From contig JADKIQ010000002.1 of NCBI GenBank assembly GCA_016721245.1, positions 310,001-374,000 of the forward strand: a stretch of DNA of 64,000 nt. Reading direction: 5' to 3'. Position 1 is the first letter of the stretch; each line of letters begins with the position of its first letter. Made by a program: the position numbers and the translations under genes. Shown piece after piece: positions 1-8,799 of this stretch. This DNA comes from Sphingobacteriales bacterium. Its GTDB lineage: Bacteria > Bacteroidota > Bacteroidia > Chitinophagales > JADIYW01. The notes below the pieces were generated by a model. That model was not told where the DNA came from, ran no database searches, and saw nothing but the letters and a program-made list of their open reading frames with translations.

Positions 1-2
1 TT

Positions 3-611
3 AGTGTTAAAAATTTCAGTATAAGCAGAGACAGCACAATTGTAGCAAAACCTAAAAAAGAAAAAAAGAAAAATTCATTGTCATCGGTTGAAGGCGCGTC
101 ACAAAAAGGTAGCTTTGTATTTCAGCCTGCATTAAACTTTGGCCATCATATTGGTTTCAAAAAAGTGTATAGTAGTTTTGGTTATGATTATGCATATACA
201 GGTTTAATTCCGGGGGTCACTGTTAATCTCGACTACAATGTTCACAGATATGTCGGTATAGGAGTATATTACTCTGTTGCATTTCAAAAATTTACAAAGT
301 CTAAAGTTTTTTATTTAGGGAATTTCTTTGGAGCTCGCTGTGTTTTTCACTGGTGGCAATTACTGGCAGATAAATCCGGGAATGATTTATTATCCAATAA
401 AATTGATTTTGATATCCATTTTCAAACAGGCGGATATCTGATTTCTGAGAAAGATCTTAATACAAATCAGAAAATAAAACATTTGGGATTCAATGGTGGT
501 GGTGGAATAGGTTTCAAATATTATTTTGTAAAAAACTTTGGTGTAGCCATAGACGCAGGATATGAAGAAGCCTCCTGGTTAAAAGTTGGTTTTGTATTCA
601 AAACAAAATAA
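3..611 (+). CDS. C-terminal part of a probable outer-membrane beta-barrel protein (truncated by window edge)
   Basis: The reading frame is open from the left edge of the window, so the true start lies upstream; 202 residues are visible. After a Lys/Asn-rich linker (KPKKEKKKN) there are about 175 residues of alternating hydrophobic and aromatic short strands separated by Gly/Asn/Asp turns, for example FNGGGGIGFKYYF, ending in KVGFVFKTK. That pattern fits the last strands of a small outer-membrane barrel. A TTG at 78 is a possible but unnecessary internal start. No specific family is recognised. The next gene converges on it with an 18-nt gap and no clear terminator between them. Confidence 0.6.
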   Translation, partial: SVKNFSISRDSTIVAKPKKEKKKNSLSSVEGASQKGSFVFQPALNFGHHIGFKKVYSSFGYDYAYTGLIPGVTVNLDYNVHRYVGIGVYYSVAFQKFTKSKVFYLGNFFGARCVFHWWQLLADKSGNDLLSNKIDFDIHFQTGGYLISEKDLNTNQKIKHLGFNGGGGIGFKYYFVKNFGVAIDAGYEEASWLKVGFVFKTK

Positions 612-628
612 TCAAACAGAATACCTGC

Positions 629-2221
629 TTACCCAAAATCTTCTGCAATAATTTTTTCCATTGCACGTTCTGCCAGCGCCGCAATAGTCAGCGCAGGATT
701 AGCACAACAGGAAAAACCGGGCATCATAGAGCCATCCAGGCAATATAAATTCTCATATCCTTTCAATCGTCCATATTGATCACTGGCTTTTTCTAATACA
801 GCTCCACCTAGCGGGTGGTAGGTGAAATCATCACCAAACCCTTTCCCCTCAAAATACCAGAATTGTTCGAGCATTCCTCCATTAGCTGAATTCAACCTGT
901 CTATAAAACTTTTCATAGCTAACCTGGAAATTTCCATCTGCGAGCGGTCAAAATATAAATCTGCATTGTCTGTTACCGGATTATATTTAAAATATCCACG
1001 ATTGGGGTTTTTGGTAATTGCCAATGTCAGCAATTGACGTAATTCCATTCCTATAGGGAATGGTGCCTGTTCAGCTAATAAAGGTGTAACCGGATTATTT
1101 AAGTCACCATATGCAGTAACAGGTACACTTCCCTGTTCTGCTCCAACATCTTCCCGTAATGCCGCACGCATAGCCATAATGTTTCCATTGTTGCCCCAGT
1201 GTTTTCCAACTTCATCATTTAAATTTGATAATCCACCCAGATGCTTAGATTTTAATAGGATTTGCATGGTACCTACGACACCTGCATTTACAAACAAATT
1301 CTTACAGGTATACTTTTTTATTGCCGTAATTTCTCCTTGCTCATTTAGTTGATGAACCGTTAATTCATATAATTTATTATCTAGTTGCTTTATAGAGTCT
1401 ACTTTATGTAATGTTTCTATGCTTAGATTTCCGGTAGCTTTTGCCTGAGGAATATAATTTCTATCCAGACTATTTTTAAAGCCATTATTTGCACCATATA
1501 ATAATTGATTATCAATGGAACATTTTTGAACGGTTCCATTAATTTCATTCCTGATAATAGTAAAATTAACACCAGCATTCAGCATTATTTTTTCCATGCC
1601 AGCATTTTGACAGTGATTTAATCCGATTCTGGCATATTTGTAATATTTACTATTTAAAATATCCTGGGGTACTTCTCCATAATCCAACACACTTTTTACT
1701 TTCGGATACCATTTATGGAGCATGTCATTGTAATCTACATATGGAAAATATTCATTCCATAATGTTGGTTGAGCAAACGGAAGCATGGCACCATAAACTA
1801 CAGAACCTCCGCCCAGACAATTGCCTCTGTAAATACGCATATAAGATGTGTTATATTCAACTCTATCCAATACACCTACATGTTTTGGAATATCAAATTG
1901 TATGGTTGTAACCGGTAATATTGTTTTTCGTTTCAGCCATGTTGACCGACCATCCGGTATCAATGTTTTTGAAAATGGATTTCTGGTGGTATCCACATCA
2001 TACTGTTTGCCCATTTCCAGCATTAAGGTTTTAATCCCGGCTTGTGTTAGTCGAAGTGCTGAAACAGCAGCACCAAAACCGGAGCCAATAACAATGGCTT
2101 CCGAATAATTATTATCCGGTGTAATGGGTGTTTTTTTACAGGCGGATAAAGGTAATGATGTGGCTACGCCAGCCATTGCGGAAAGTCCTAAGAACTTTCT
2201 TCTTGAGATAGATTTATTCAT
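629..2221 (-). CDS. GMC-family FAD oxidoreductase (cholesterol-oxidase-like), Tat-exported lipoprotein
   Basis: 530 residues. The N-terminus has a twin-arginine signal (SRRKFLGLSA) followed by a lipobox-like LPLSAC, so the mature protein is probably a lipid-anchored, folded-exported flavoprotein. Residues about 42-70 form the FAD dinucleotide fold (IGSGFGAAVSALRLTQAG, then acidic LMLEMG). A GNCLGGGSVVYGAM stretch near residue 135 and C-terminal HPLGG (about 469) and NPALTIAALAERAM (about 507) are the conserved blocks of the GMC/cholesterol oxidase branch; the His and Asn in these are the family's usual active-site residues. Substrate is not determined: sterol, other alcohol or sugar are all possible. 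The ATG start gives the complete Tat signal. Transcribed alone; the 107 nt upstream show nothing distinctive. Confidence 0.8.
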   Translation of the reverse strand: MNKSISRRKFLGLSAMAGVATSLPLSACKKTPITPDNNYSEAIVIGSGFGAAVSALRLTQAGIKTLMLEMGKQYDVDTTRNPFSKTLIPDGRSTWLKRKTILPVTTIQFDIPKHVGVLDRVEYNTSYMRIYRGNCLGGGSVVYGAMLPFAQPTLWNEYFPYVDYNDMLHKWYPKVKSVLDYGEVPQDILNSKYYKYARIGLNHCQNAGMEKIMLNAGVNFTIIRNEINGTVQKCSIDNQLLYGANNGFKNSLDRNYIPQAKATGNLSIETLHKVDSIKQLDNKLYELTVHQLNEQGEITAIKKYTCKNLFVNAGVVGTMQILLKSKHLGGLSNLNDEVGKHWGNNGNIMAMRAALREDVGAEQGSVPVTAYGDLNNPVTPLLAEQAPFPIGMELRQLLTLAITKNPNRGYFKYNPVTDNADLYFDRSQMEISRLAMKSFIDRLNSANGGMLEQFWYFEGKGFGDDFTYHPLGGAVLEKASDQYGRLKGYENLYCLDGSMMPGFSCCANPALTIAALAERAMEKIIAEDFG

Positions 2222-2328
2222 TTAATAAGCAGGTTAATTGTTTACAGCTACCCAAATATAATGATAAATATTAAATAATAACATTTCTAAAGATGAATAA
2301 ATGTGTTTTTTATAATTATTAACTAAAG

Positions 2329-5300
2329 TTAATTGGAGGAGAATTGAGTCATGATGTGTTCCATTTCTTTTGCGGTATCTTTCCACCAGTTATACGACCA
2401 AAGGTGATGTGTACGGATACCGTAGTTATGCAGTATTTGTTGCTGATGCAGTTTAATCCGGTAAGCTATTTCAGGGTGATAATTTTCCGTGTTTTCAAAA
2501 TCAATGGATATGTGCGCTTGATTTTCTTTTAAGATGACAATATCTAAGTTGAAACCTCCGAGCTGGTAGTTTTGTGATACATTATCTCCAAATTGTTTTA
2601 TCAGAGCTTCAAAAACCTGTTCTTTGAAACGGTCTTGCTGCTGATTGTTTTTACCGGCAGAAAGTTGCTTGCAGTTTTTTTGCAGGGTATTTTTTATAAA
2701 TTCATGCTGACTGTCGTTGTTTTCGGCGCATGATTTTACATAAGAAAGATAAGCATACAGAATACTTTTTCCTTTATTGCCCTTCTGAAGTAACTCTTCT
2801 TCAAATTGAAGAAATACATTTTCAGGTATGGATGTGAAAACGTGCAGAGAGTGTTTTGCCCTGGTAATAATTACGTTTAATAACTGGTATCCTTTTTCCT
2901 GTGTCAGCGGACCGAAAAACTGACGAAATTTCCCTTCTTTATCTTTCCCGAAGGTGGTAGATAAAATCATGATATCGCGCTCGTCACCTTGAATGTTTTC
3001 AAGGTTTTTCACGAAGAGGCCTTTGTTTAACAATGCCTGCAGTTTTTCATTTTTTTCTTTATCTGCATAAGCCTGTTCATATAATTTATCAAAGATTAAG
3101 TCTCGTTGAAAAATATTAAATGTTGCGATTCCAATGCCCGGATATTCATCGTTTGTTTTTTCAATCATGAAGACGAAGTTTACAATTTCTTCCGCTTCTT
3201 TAAGATTAGTGCCATCTGCATAAATGCCTTCCACATTCTTATAATGAATCGCCTGATAAGCTTGTTTTTCAGGCAGCGGAATTAAACGCGACTGATAAAA
3301 GGCATGGTTGGAGAATTGAATTAAATCCGGGTGTAATGAACGATAATGGTAATCTAAGTAAGAGCTTTTGTAGTTGGCATCATCTGCATATTCCAGCAAT
3401 GATTTGCTTTCCGCCAGAAAATCTTCTGCTGTCGTTTCTTCTTCATTTTCATTCCAGAAAAGCACATCGTTGCCAAAGAAATTACTCGGCGGCATTTGAT
3501 GTTTATCTCCGGAAATAATTTTTGTTTTACCTCGCAACAACGAAGAGTAAGTGTCTTCCAGGCGAAGCTGACTCGCTTCATCCAGAATAATAAAATCAAA
3601 CAGGTTTTCCTGTAATGGTAAAATAGATGTGCAAACCGTCGGGTTCACCATCAGCACTGGAAACAGCGTAGTGAAAAAATCAAAATCCTGGTGTATGATT
3701 TTGCGCAATGAATTTTTAGAAGAAAATTGTTTGTTTTTTCGCTGGTTGTATAAGTATTTTATTTCAGTAAGATCTTTTGTTTTAATACTGTTTTGGATAG
3801 TCTCATTCCATAAAGCACTGATTTTCTCACTCAGCTTTTGTTTGAATTGTTTATCCGTTTGCTGCAATTCGTCGTATAGTTTTTGCACATCATCTTTAAT
3901 GCCATTTTCTAAAGCAGTTTTTAAAATGGTTTGATTGATGTAGTATGTTTCAAACATTAATTGCCGGTCATTACCCTCTGTTTTTATCAATGCATTTATT
4001 AAGGCTTGAGTTTTAGCATCTTGTTGGAGTAAATATTTCTTGTAGTTGAAATAATCAGAAATATTTTTTAATTGTTTGCTAAACTTATTAACCTCAGTAT
4101 TTATCTTTTCAATTTTTGGAATTGCATGGCTGATTTTATCAGTCATATCATTTACTGATAAATCAGATTGAATGATTTTCTTGTCGGATAAGAAATGTAA
4201 TAAGGTTTTTAATTCATTTTTTGTGTCTTCCTTTTGTCTGATTATATTTTTGTACTTACCGCTGAAAAATGAAAAAAATAATACTTTAAAAGCCGTTAAT
4301 CCTATTTGTTCATCGTAATCATCCCCGTATAATTTCAGATTGGGCTCAATAAAGCAACTTTGTAGCATAATGGTTACATCCTGAATGCAATTGATTTGAA
4401 TTTCGAGAACTTCTTTACTAATATTTTCTATAAAATAACTATCATGAACAGCATCAAAAACAAATGCTTCTTTATCCACTTTTAAAAACAATTCATTTGC
4501 TTCTTTTATTTTTTCTGATAAAAGTAAAAATTCTTCATAAGTAAATGCATAATCACTGTTTCTTACATTCTTGTTTAGTGAATTAGCTTTTTCTAATAAT
4601 GGAGCATTTTGGTTTAATGCATAACTTCTGCTGAGTAGTTCCATCCAGTTGTCGTCACCGAATATTTCTGTATTGGTGAAATTAATCCGGTGATTGATTT
4701 CTTCCTGAAGAGATAAAAATTTAGTACGCGCCAGTTCGTATTCATTAGCCCTGAAACGCTGTGGCGTCTGTTCTGTCTGCTCGATAATATCACGCACCGT
4801 TTCCACAATATTTTTCCGGTCGCTGTATACATCTTCAATCAGCACGCACAAATGCTGCAGGTTTTCTTTCTTTAAATTATTGTACAGCACTTCCATAGCG
4901 GTGCGTTTCTCGCATACTACCAGTACTTTCTGTTTATTCAGCAATGCCTGTGTTATAATGGCTGTCAGCGATTGGCTTTTTCCCGTTCCGGGAGGTCCCT
5001 GAATAATCAGCGTATTGTTTTGTTTGAGTTGTTGTAATACATTCTCCTGACTCGGATCTAAAGCAACAGGCGACAAAACCTCACCATCAAAAAAGGTGTT
5101 TCCACTTTCATTTTTGTTTTCACTCTCACTCTCGCTTTCACTCTTTAATAAATTCTCTACATCCTTAATAATACTTTGTTTTTGCATTTTATACAAACCC
5201 AATACACCGCTCCATCTGATCCAGGCCGTTTCTTTGGTCAGTGTTTCAATTGTTTCTTTATTTGTGCAGGGAAGGAGTGTTGCTATATTATTTGCAGCAT

Positions 5301-5925
5301 CAAACGGAATATTTAATTTCTCCAACAGTTGTTTACAAAATTCATTCAACTGCTTTTCATTAATAAAATCCTCTTCCAGCAATAATTCCAAATCATCTGT
5401 TTTTATTTTTTCCGTGCTTTCAAAATGAGATTGCAGTAATTCATTAAAAATCAGTGGATGCTGTTCATCACGGGTAATAGTCCAGGTGTTGTTTTTTCGT
5501 GTGTCTTTTTCTATATCGAGATACCATATTAATAAGGGAGCTTTCAATATTCTGTCCGGATTATTCGGGTCGCGTTTAATTAACAGCGGATACCCAAATC
5601 CGAATGAATGATATCCGTGTTCAGAGAATTCTTCTTTTTCCTGATAATCTAAGTGATTTAATCGCTTGATGATTTTCTGAATAATCTTCTTGTCATCTGC
5701 CGATTTGGTATTTAATAAAGCTGGGTCTATTGTAACAGAAAATTTAAATTCTTTTTTAGTCAGCAGGTTTTCTAAAAACTTTAAATGCAAACTCGGTTCA
5801 ATATTCATCAAATCATAAATATCCAGTCGTGCAAAATTTCCGGGCAGTGCATTCAGATGAATACTTCTGGCATCACCACTTTTCAGACGAACTAATAATT
5901 TTTCTATAAATGAGCTGGAAGGCAT
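2329..5925 (-). CDS. Large superfamily 1 (UPF1-like) helicase with C-terminal Vsr/DUF559-like nuclease domain
   Basis: 1198 residues. Walker A QGPPGTGKSQS lies near residue 307 and Walker B IILDEASQ near 782, with SF1 motifs further on (GDKHQMPPS; YHYRSLHPDLIQFSN; ENIQGDERDIMILSTTFG; LLNVIITRAKHSLHVF), as in UPF1/Dna2-type helicases. A long helical insertion (about 400-750) separates the two Walker motifs. The last 100 residues (FKEQVFEALI, FNLDIVI, ISIDFENTENYH) resemble the small PD-(D/E)xK domain (DUF559/REase_MTES_1575) often fused to such helicases. A Ser/Glu repeat (SESESESENKNESGN) precedes the ATPase core. Role is inferred: nucleic-acid processing, possibly defence. It stands alone, with no partner methylase or nuclease beside it. 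The start is an ATG with no better alternative. Confidence 0.75.
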   Translation of the reverse strand: MPSSSFIEKLLVRLKSGDARSIHLNALPGNFARLDIYDLMNIEPSLHLKFLENLLTKKEFKFSVTIDPALLNTKSADDKKIIQKIIKRLNHLDYQEKEEFSEHGYHSFGFGYPLLIKRDPNNPDRILKAPLLIWYLDIEKDTRKNNTWTITRDEQHPLIFNELLQSHFESTEKIKTDDLELLLEEDFINEKQLNEFCKQLLEKLNIPFDAANNIATLLPCTNKETIETLTKETAWIRWSGVLGLYKMQKQSIIKDVENLLKSESESESENKNESGNTFFDGEVLSPVALDPSQENVLQQLKQNNTLIIQGPPGTGKSQSLTAIITQALLNKQKVLVVCEKRTAMEVLYNNLKKENLQHLCVLIEDVYSDRKNIVETVRDIIEQTEQTPQRFRANEYELARTKFLSLQEEINHRINFTNTEIFGDDNWMELLSRSYALNQNAPLLEKANSLNKNVRNSDYAFTYEEFLLLSEKIKEANELFLKVDKEAFVFDAVHDSYFIENISKEVLEIQINCIQDVTIMLQSCFIEPNLKLYGDDYDEQIGLTAFKVLFFSFFSGKYKNIIRQKEDTKNELKTLLHFLSDKKIIQSDLSVNDMTDKISHAIPKIEKINTEVNKFSKQLKNISDYFNYKKYLLQQDAKTQALINALIKTEGNDRQLMFETYYINQTILKTALENGIKDDVQKLYDELQQTDKQFKQKLSEKISALWNETIQNSIKTKDLTEIKYLYNQRKNKQFSSKNSLRKIIHQDFDFFTTLFPVLMVNPTVCTSILPLQENLFDFIILDEASQLRLEDTYSSLLRGKTKIISGDKHQMPPSNFFGNDVLFWNENEEETTAEDFLAESKSLLEYADDANYKSSYLDYHYRSLHPDLIQFSNHAFYQSRLIPLPEKQAYQAIHYKNVEGIYADGTNLKEAEEIVNFVFMIEKTNDEYPGIGIATFNIFQRDLIFDKLYEQAYADKEKNEKLQALLNKGLFVKNLENIQGDERDIMILSTTFGKDKEGKFRQFFGPLTQEKGYQLLNVIITRAKHSLHVFTSIPENVFLQFEEELLQKGNKGKSILYAYLSYVKSCAENNDSQHEFIKNTLQKNCKQLSAGKNNQQQDRFKEQVFEALIKQFGDNVSQNYQLGGFNLDIVILKENQAHISIDFENTENYHPEIAYRIKLHQQQILHNYGIRTHHLWSYNWWKDTAKEMEHIMTQFSSN

Positions 5926-5970
5926 TGAGGGAATTGAAATTTGTGTTTTATGAATTAATATTTTCTTTTT

Positions 5971-6050
5971 ACCTCACACCCGTCTCGTCTGCGACGAGCC
6001 ACCCTCTCCATATGGAGAGGGTAGTCGGACTTTGTCCGACTGGGCGAGGT
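5971..6050. repeat. 80-bp cloverleaf-like palindromic element (REP/MITE-like)
   Basis: Three adjacent hairpins sit inside a short outer stem: CTCGTC/GACGAG with a 3-nt loop (5984-5998), the perfect 22-bp palindrome at 6001-6022 (arms ACCCTCTCC/GGAGAGGGT), and AGTCGGAC/GTCCGACT with loop TTT (6023-6041). The ends ACCTC (5971-5975) and GAGGT (6046-6050) are complementary. The element is G+C-rich in an A+T-rich intergenic region between the helicase gene start and the RRM gene end. The form is that of dispersed palindromic elements found between Bacteroidota genes; copy number cannot be judged from one window. Confidence 0.6.
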
Positions 6051-6133
6051 CTTATACACGTACAATTTACGATGTACGATTTATTTTTTATAACCTTGTA
6101 GCAAATAACAACTAACAAAAAACTTATTTAATA

Positions 6134-6161
6134 AAAAAGCCTTCGATTTCTCGAAGGCTTT
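6134..6161 (-). terminator. Intrinsic terminator of the RRM gene
   Basis: An 11-bp stem AAAGCCTTCGA/TCGAAGGCTTT with a 4-nt loop lies 22 nt after the stop of the minus-strand RRM gene. Read on the minus strand it is followed by a T run. Confidence 0.8.
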
Positions 6162-6182
6162 GTATCTGTTGAAAGGATAAGA

Positions 6183-6569
6183 TTAATATCTTTTTTTGTA
6201 ACCGCTGTCACCGCCACCGCCGTAGCCACCTTTGTTGTAGCCGCCACCGCCGCCGCTGCCACCTTTGTAGCCGCCACCGCCGCCACCTTTGTAGCCACCG
6301 CCGCCACCGCCGGATTTTTTGTACTCTGTTTTAGGGCGAGCTTCGTTAACAGCTAATGCTCTGCCTTCTAAATCAAATTCGTTTAAAGCGTCGATAGCTT
6401 TTTGTGCTTCGTCATCATTTGACATTTCTACGAACGCATAGCCTTTGCTAACGCCGGTGTCTCTGTCTCTGATTAACTTTAGAGAAGCGATTTCTCCGTA
6501 CTGTTGGAATAACTCTTGAAGTTGCTCGTCAGTAACTTTTCTTTCAATGTTTGCTACAAAAATGTTCAT
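6183..6569 (-). CDS. Glycine-rich RNA-binding protein with one RRM domain
   Basis: 128 residues. The first 80 form a single RNA recognition motif with RNP2 (IFVANI, residues 3-8) and RNP1 (KGYAFVEM, about 43-50). The rest is a Gly/Tyr/Lys-rich tail of GGGGGYKGG-like repeats ending KKRY. This is the layout of the small cold-inducible or stress RNA-binding proteins common in Bacteroidota and cyanobacteria; a role in RNA chaperoning or stability is inferred from the family. The ATG start gives an RRM beginning at residue 2. It has its own terminator, and the A-rich upstream region has no Shine-Dalgarno sequence. Confidence 0.9.
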   Translation of the reverse strand: MNIFVANIERKVTDEQLQELFQQYGEIASLKLIRDRDTGVSKGYAFVEMSNDDEAQKAIDALNEFDLEGRALAVNEARPKTEYKKSGGGGGGYKGGGGGGYKGGSGGGGGYNKGGYGGGGDSGYKKRY

Positions 6570-6709
6570 TTTTTTTATTTATAAAATTAAAAATAGACTA
6601 CAAACTTTTTAAAACTCAAATCAAATGAACATTTATAACATTAGACAAGAAAACTTAAAAAGAACTATAGTTATAACAAAAATAACATTTAAAATCGGAA
6701 TTATCTACT

Positions 6710-7546
6710 TTATCCGATTAAATTATTACACCATTTCAGCATATTTTGCAATACTTCCGCTTTTTCAGGTTCATTGTGACATTCATGAAATAAGCCCTTA
6801 TATTCGATAAAAGTTACGTTTTTACCTGCGTTAGAGGCAAATTTTTTACTTTCGTCAAAAGAAGTCAGTTGGTCTGCTGTACCGTGAAACAAGAGTGTTG
6901 GAAGTGTCAGCTTTGCCGCATTTTGCACGGCTTCCTGTCCGAATTCAATCAATTCAATACCCATTTTAGAAGAAATACTATCAAAAACCATCGGATCTTT
7001 CGAGTATTTATTAACGACTTCTTTGTCTCTGGAAATAGCATTTACATCTAATCCGGATGGCAAAGAGAAGGTTGGAATCCAGTTACGCATTAATCTGCCT
7101 GCAGCTAATTTGATAGCCGGTGGCTGAAAGGCGGTATTGAAAAACGGAGAGGATAAAATGATTCCCGCCACTTTAGGATTTCGTTTAATCGCATAGTTTG
7201 CAACTACGTTGCCACCCATACTATGTCCATAAATTATTTTTGGAAGGCCTGGAAAATTGGAATCTGCTTGCTTAACCAGATTTTCTACATCATTCATAAA
7301 TTCGTCATAACTTACAAAATGACCTCTTTTACCTCCTGAACGGCCATGACCTCGATGATCGTATGCAATGACCGCATAGTTATTGTCCGTAAAAAATTGT
7401 GCGACATGCTCATACCGGGAACTGTGTTCGCCAAAACCATGCACTAAGCAAATGACTGCTTTTGCAGGTTTATCTTCACTTTCCCATTTTTGCCCGAAAA
7501 TATCCAAACCATCATTTGATTTCCAGCTCAGTATTGTGTTTTTCAT
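6710..7546 (-). CDS. Alpha/beta hydrolase, monoacylglycerol-lipase-like (serine aminopeptidase S33/Hydrolase_4 family)
   Basis: 278 residues from the ATG at 7546, beginning MKNTILSWKSNDGLDIFGQ; an upstream in-frame ATG at 7603 adds 19 residues that look non-coding. The oxyanion-side motif HGFGEHSSRY, the nucleophile elbow GHSMGG, the acid HGTADQL and the catalytic His in KGLFHECHNE are all present in order, so the enzyme should be active. The HGxGEHSxRY signature is characteristic of monoacylglycerol lipase-type hydrolases; the actual ester substrate is unknown. No signal peptide, so probably cytoplasmic. It is divergent from the EEP-family gene at 7620, sharing a 73-bp upstream region. Confidence 0.85.
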   Translation of the reverse strand: MKNTILSWKSNDGLDIFGQKWESEDKPAKAVICLVHGFGEHSSRYEHVAQFFTDNNYAVIAYDHRGHGRSGGKRGHFVSYDEFMNDVENLVKQADSNFPGLPKIIYGHSMGGNVVANYAIKRNPKVAGIILSSPFFNTAFQPPAIKLAAGRLMRNWIPTFSLPSGLDVNAISRDKEVVNKYSKDPMVFDSISSKMGIELIEFGQEAVQNAAKLTLPTLLFHGTADQLTSFDESKKFASNAGKNVTFIEYKGLFHECHNEPEKAEVLQNMLKWCNNLIG

Positions 7547-7619
7547 ATCGTATTCATTATTTATGTTAGAAAATAAACCTAAATTTAACTTTCTTGAATT
7601 CATTTACAAAGCAATTAAC

Positions 7620-8687
7620 ATGAAAAAGACAATGATACTGATAATAAAAATGCTACTTGGTGCAGGATTACTGTTTGGCTTGTATGTAATCGGAGCTATT
7701 TTGTATGCTCAGCTAACCGATTATAAACCCAAACCGGAAGAAGATGCGGAAGTGCTGATGCCGAAAGAAAAACTGAAAGATATAGATAAAGATACGCTGG
7801 TTTTTTATGACTGGAATATCGGTTATTGCGGCTTGGGAAAAGAATCTGATTTTTTTTACGATGGCGGAAAAATGGTGCGTCCAACAAAAGAATTGTCTGA
7901 TAAGAATTTTAACGGATTTATTGAAACCATTAATAAATGGAAAGCAGATGCTGACTTCATCAATATTCAGGAAATTGACAGAGACTCCCGACGCAGTTAT
8001 CACGTCGATCAGTTTCAGAAAGCATTTGAAACATTAGGAGATTTTAAAGCAGTGTTTGGGAAAAATTACGACGTAAAATTTGTCGTGATGCCTTTGACAG
8101 AACCAATGGGAAAAGTCCTGGGTGGTATTGGTACGTTTTATAAATATCAGGATGCGGGAATACCCGTAAAATATGCTTTCCCGTCTAATTTTTCCTGGCC
8201 AAAAGGTTTGTTTTTCTTGGACAGATGTTTTGTAAAACATCATTTTAACCTGAAAAACGGCAAGCAATTGATTTTGATTAATACGCATAATTCTGCGTAC
8301 GATGGCGGAACGCTGAAAAAACAGGAAATGGCTTATTTCAAAAAGTATATTGTGGATGAATACGCTAAAGGCAACTATGTGGTAGTGGGCGGCGACTGGA
8401 ACCAGATTCCACCGGGATATACCCCGTTGAAAGAAAACAGTGATTACGAAGAAATGCCGGTGCCGAAAGACTTTGCAGACAAAGACTGGACATTTGCCTT
8501 TGACGGAAATACGCCAACCAACAGAAAAGTGGATTTTCCATATGAAGCAGGCAAAACATACACAACAGTAATTGATTTTTATTTACTATCACCAAATATC
8601 GAATTGCTGGAAGTAAAAGGACAACCCAACGGTTTTGAGTATTCCGACCATCAGCCTGTGAGAATGGTGTGTAAGTTGAAAATGTAA
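7620..8687 (+). CDS. Endonuclease/exonuclease/phosphatase (EEP) superfamily protein, membrane-anchored or exported
   Basis: 355 residues starting at the ATG at 7620; the open frame extends 79 codons further upstream but that part overlaps the divergent hydrolase gene. Residues 4-30 form a hydrophobic signal or anchor (MILIIKMLLGAGLLFGLYVI). The EEP catalytic blocks follow: FYDWNIGY, NIQEID (metal-binding Glu), NTHNS, GGDWNQIPP and the C-terminal SDHQPV (catalytic His). The superfamily covers DNase I, exonuclease III, phosphoinositide phosphatases and sphingomyelinases; an exported version is more likely a phosphodiesterase or nuclease acting outside the cytoplasm. Specific substrate unknown. 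Confidence 0.8.
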   Translation: MKKTMILIIKMLLGAGLLFGLYVIGAILYAQLTDYKPKPEEDAEVLMPKEKLKDIDKDTLVFYDWNIGYCGLGKESDFFYDGGKMVRPTKELSDKNFNGFIETINKWKADADFINIQEIDRDSRRSYHVDQFQKAFETLGDFKAVFGKNYDVKFVVMPLTEPMGKVLGGIGTFYKYQDAGIPVKYAFPSNFSWPKGLFFLDRCFVKHHFNLKNGKQLILINTHNSAYDGGTLKKQEMAYFKKYIVDEYAKGNYVVVGGDWNQIPPGYTPLKENSDYEEMPVPKDFADKDWTFAFDGNTPTNRKVDFPYEAGKTYTTVIDFYLLSPNIELLEVKGQPNGFEYSDHQPVRMVCKLKM

Positions 8688-8731
8688 GTTGCTCATTAAT
8701 AGTACTTTTTCTGTTTAAGCTTTCTTTTTTG

Positions 8732-8739
8732 TACTTTTG
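8732..8739 (+). promoter_or_regulatory. Candidate -7 element of the arginine deiminase gene
   Basis: TACTTTTG matches the Bacteroidota TAnnTTTG -7 consensus 61 bp before the ATG. No clear TTG at -33, so the call is tentative. Confidence 0.4.
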
Positions 8740-8799
8740 CAGTATCAGTTATCAGTAATAAATTTTGCTAATAACTAATTACTAATTACAAAACACTTT

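Noticed and set aside
5096..5428. Plus-strand frame of 110 codons within the helicase gene
   Set aside because: Product is a Ser/Phe/Leu-rich shadow of the Ser/Glu repeat on the other strand.
7383..7619. Upstream extension of the EEP-family gene
   Set aside because: It overlaps the divergent hydrolase gene and gives a Cys-rich non-signal sequence; the ATG at 7620 begins a good signal or anchor.
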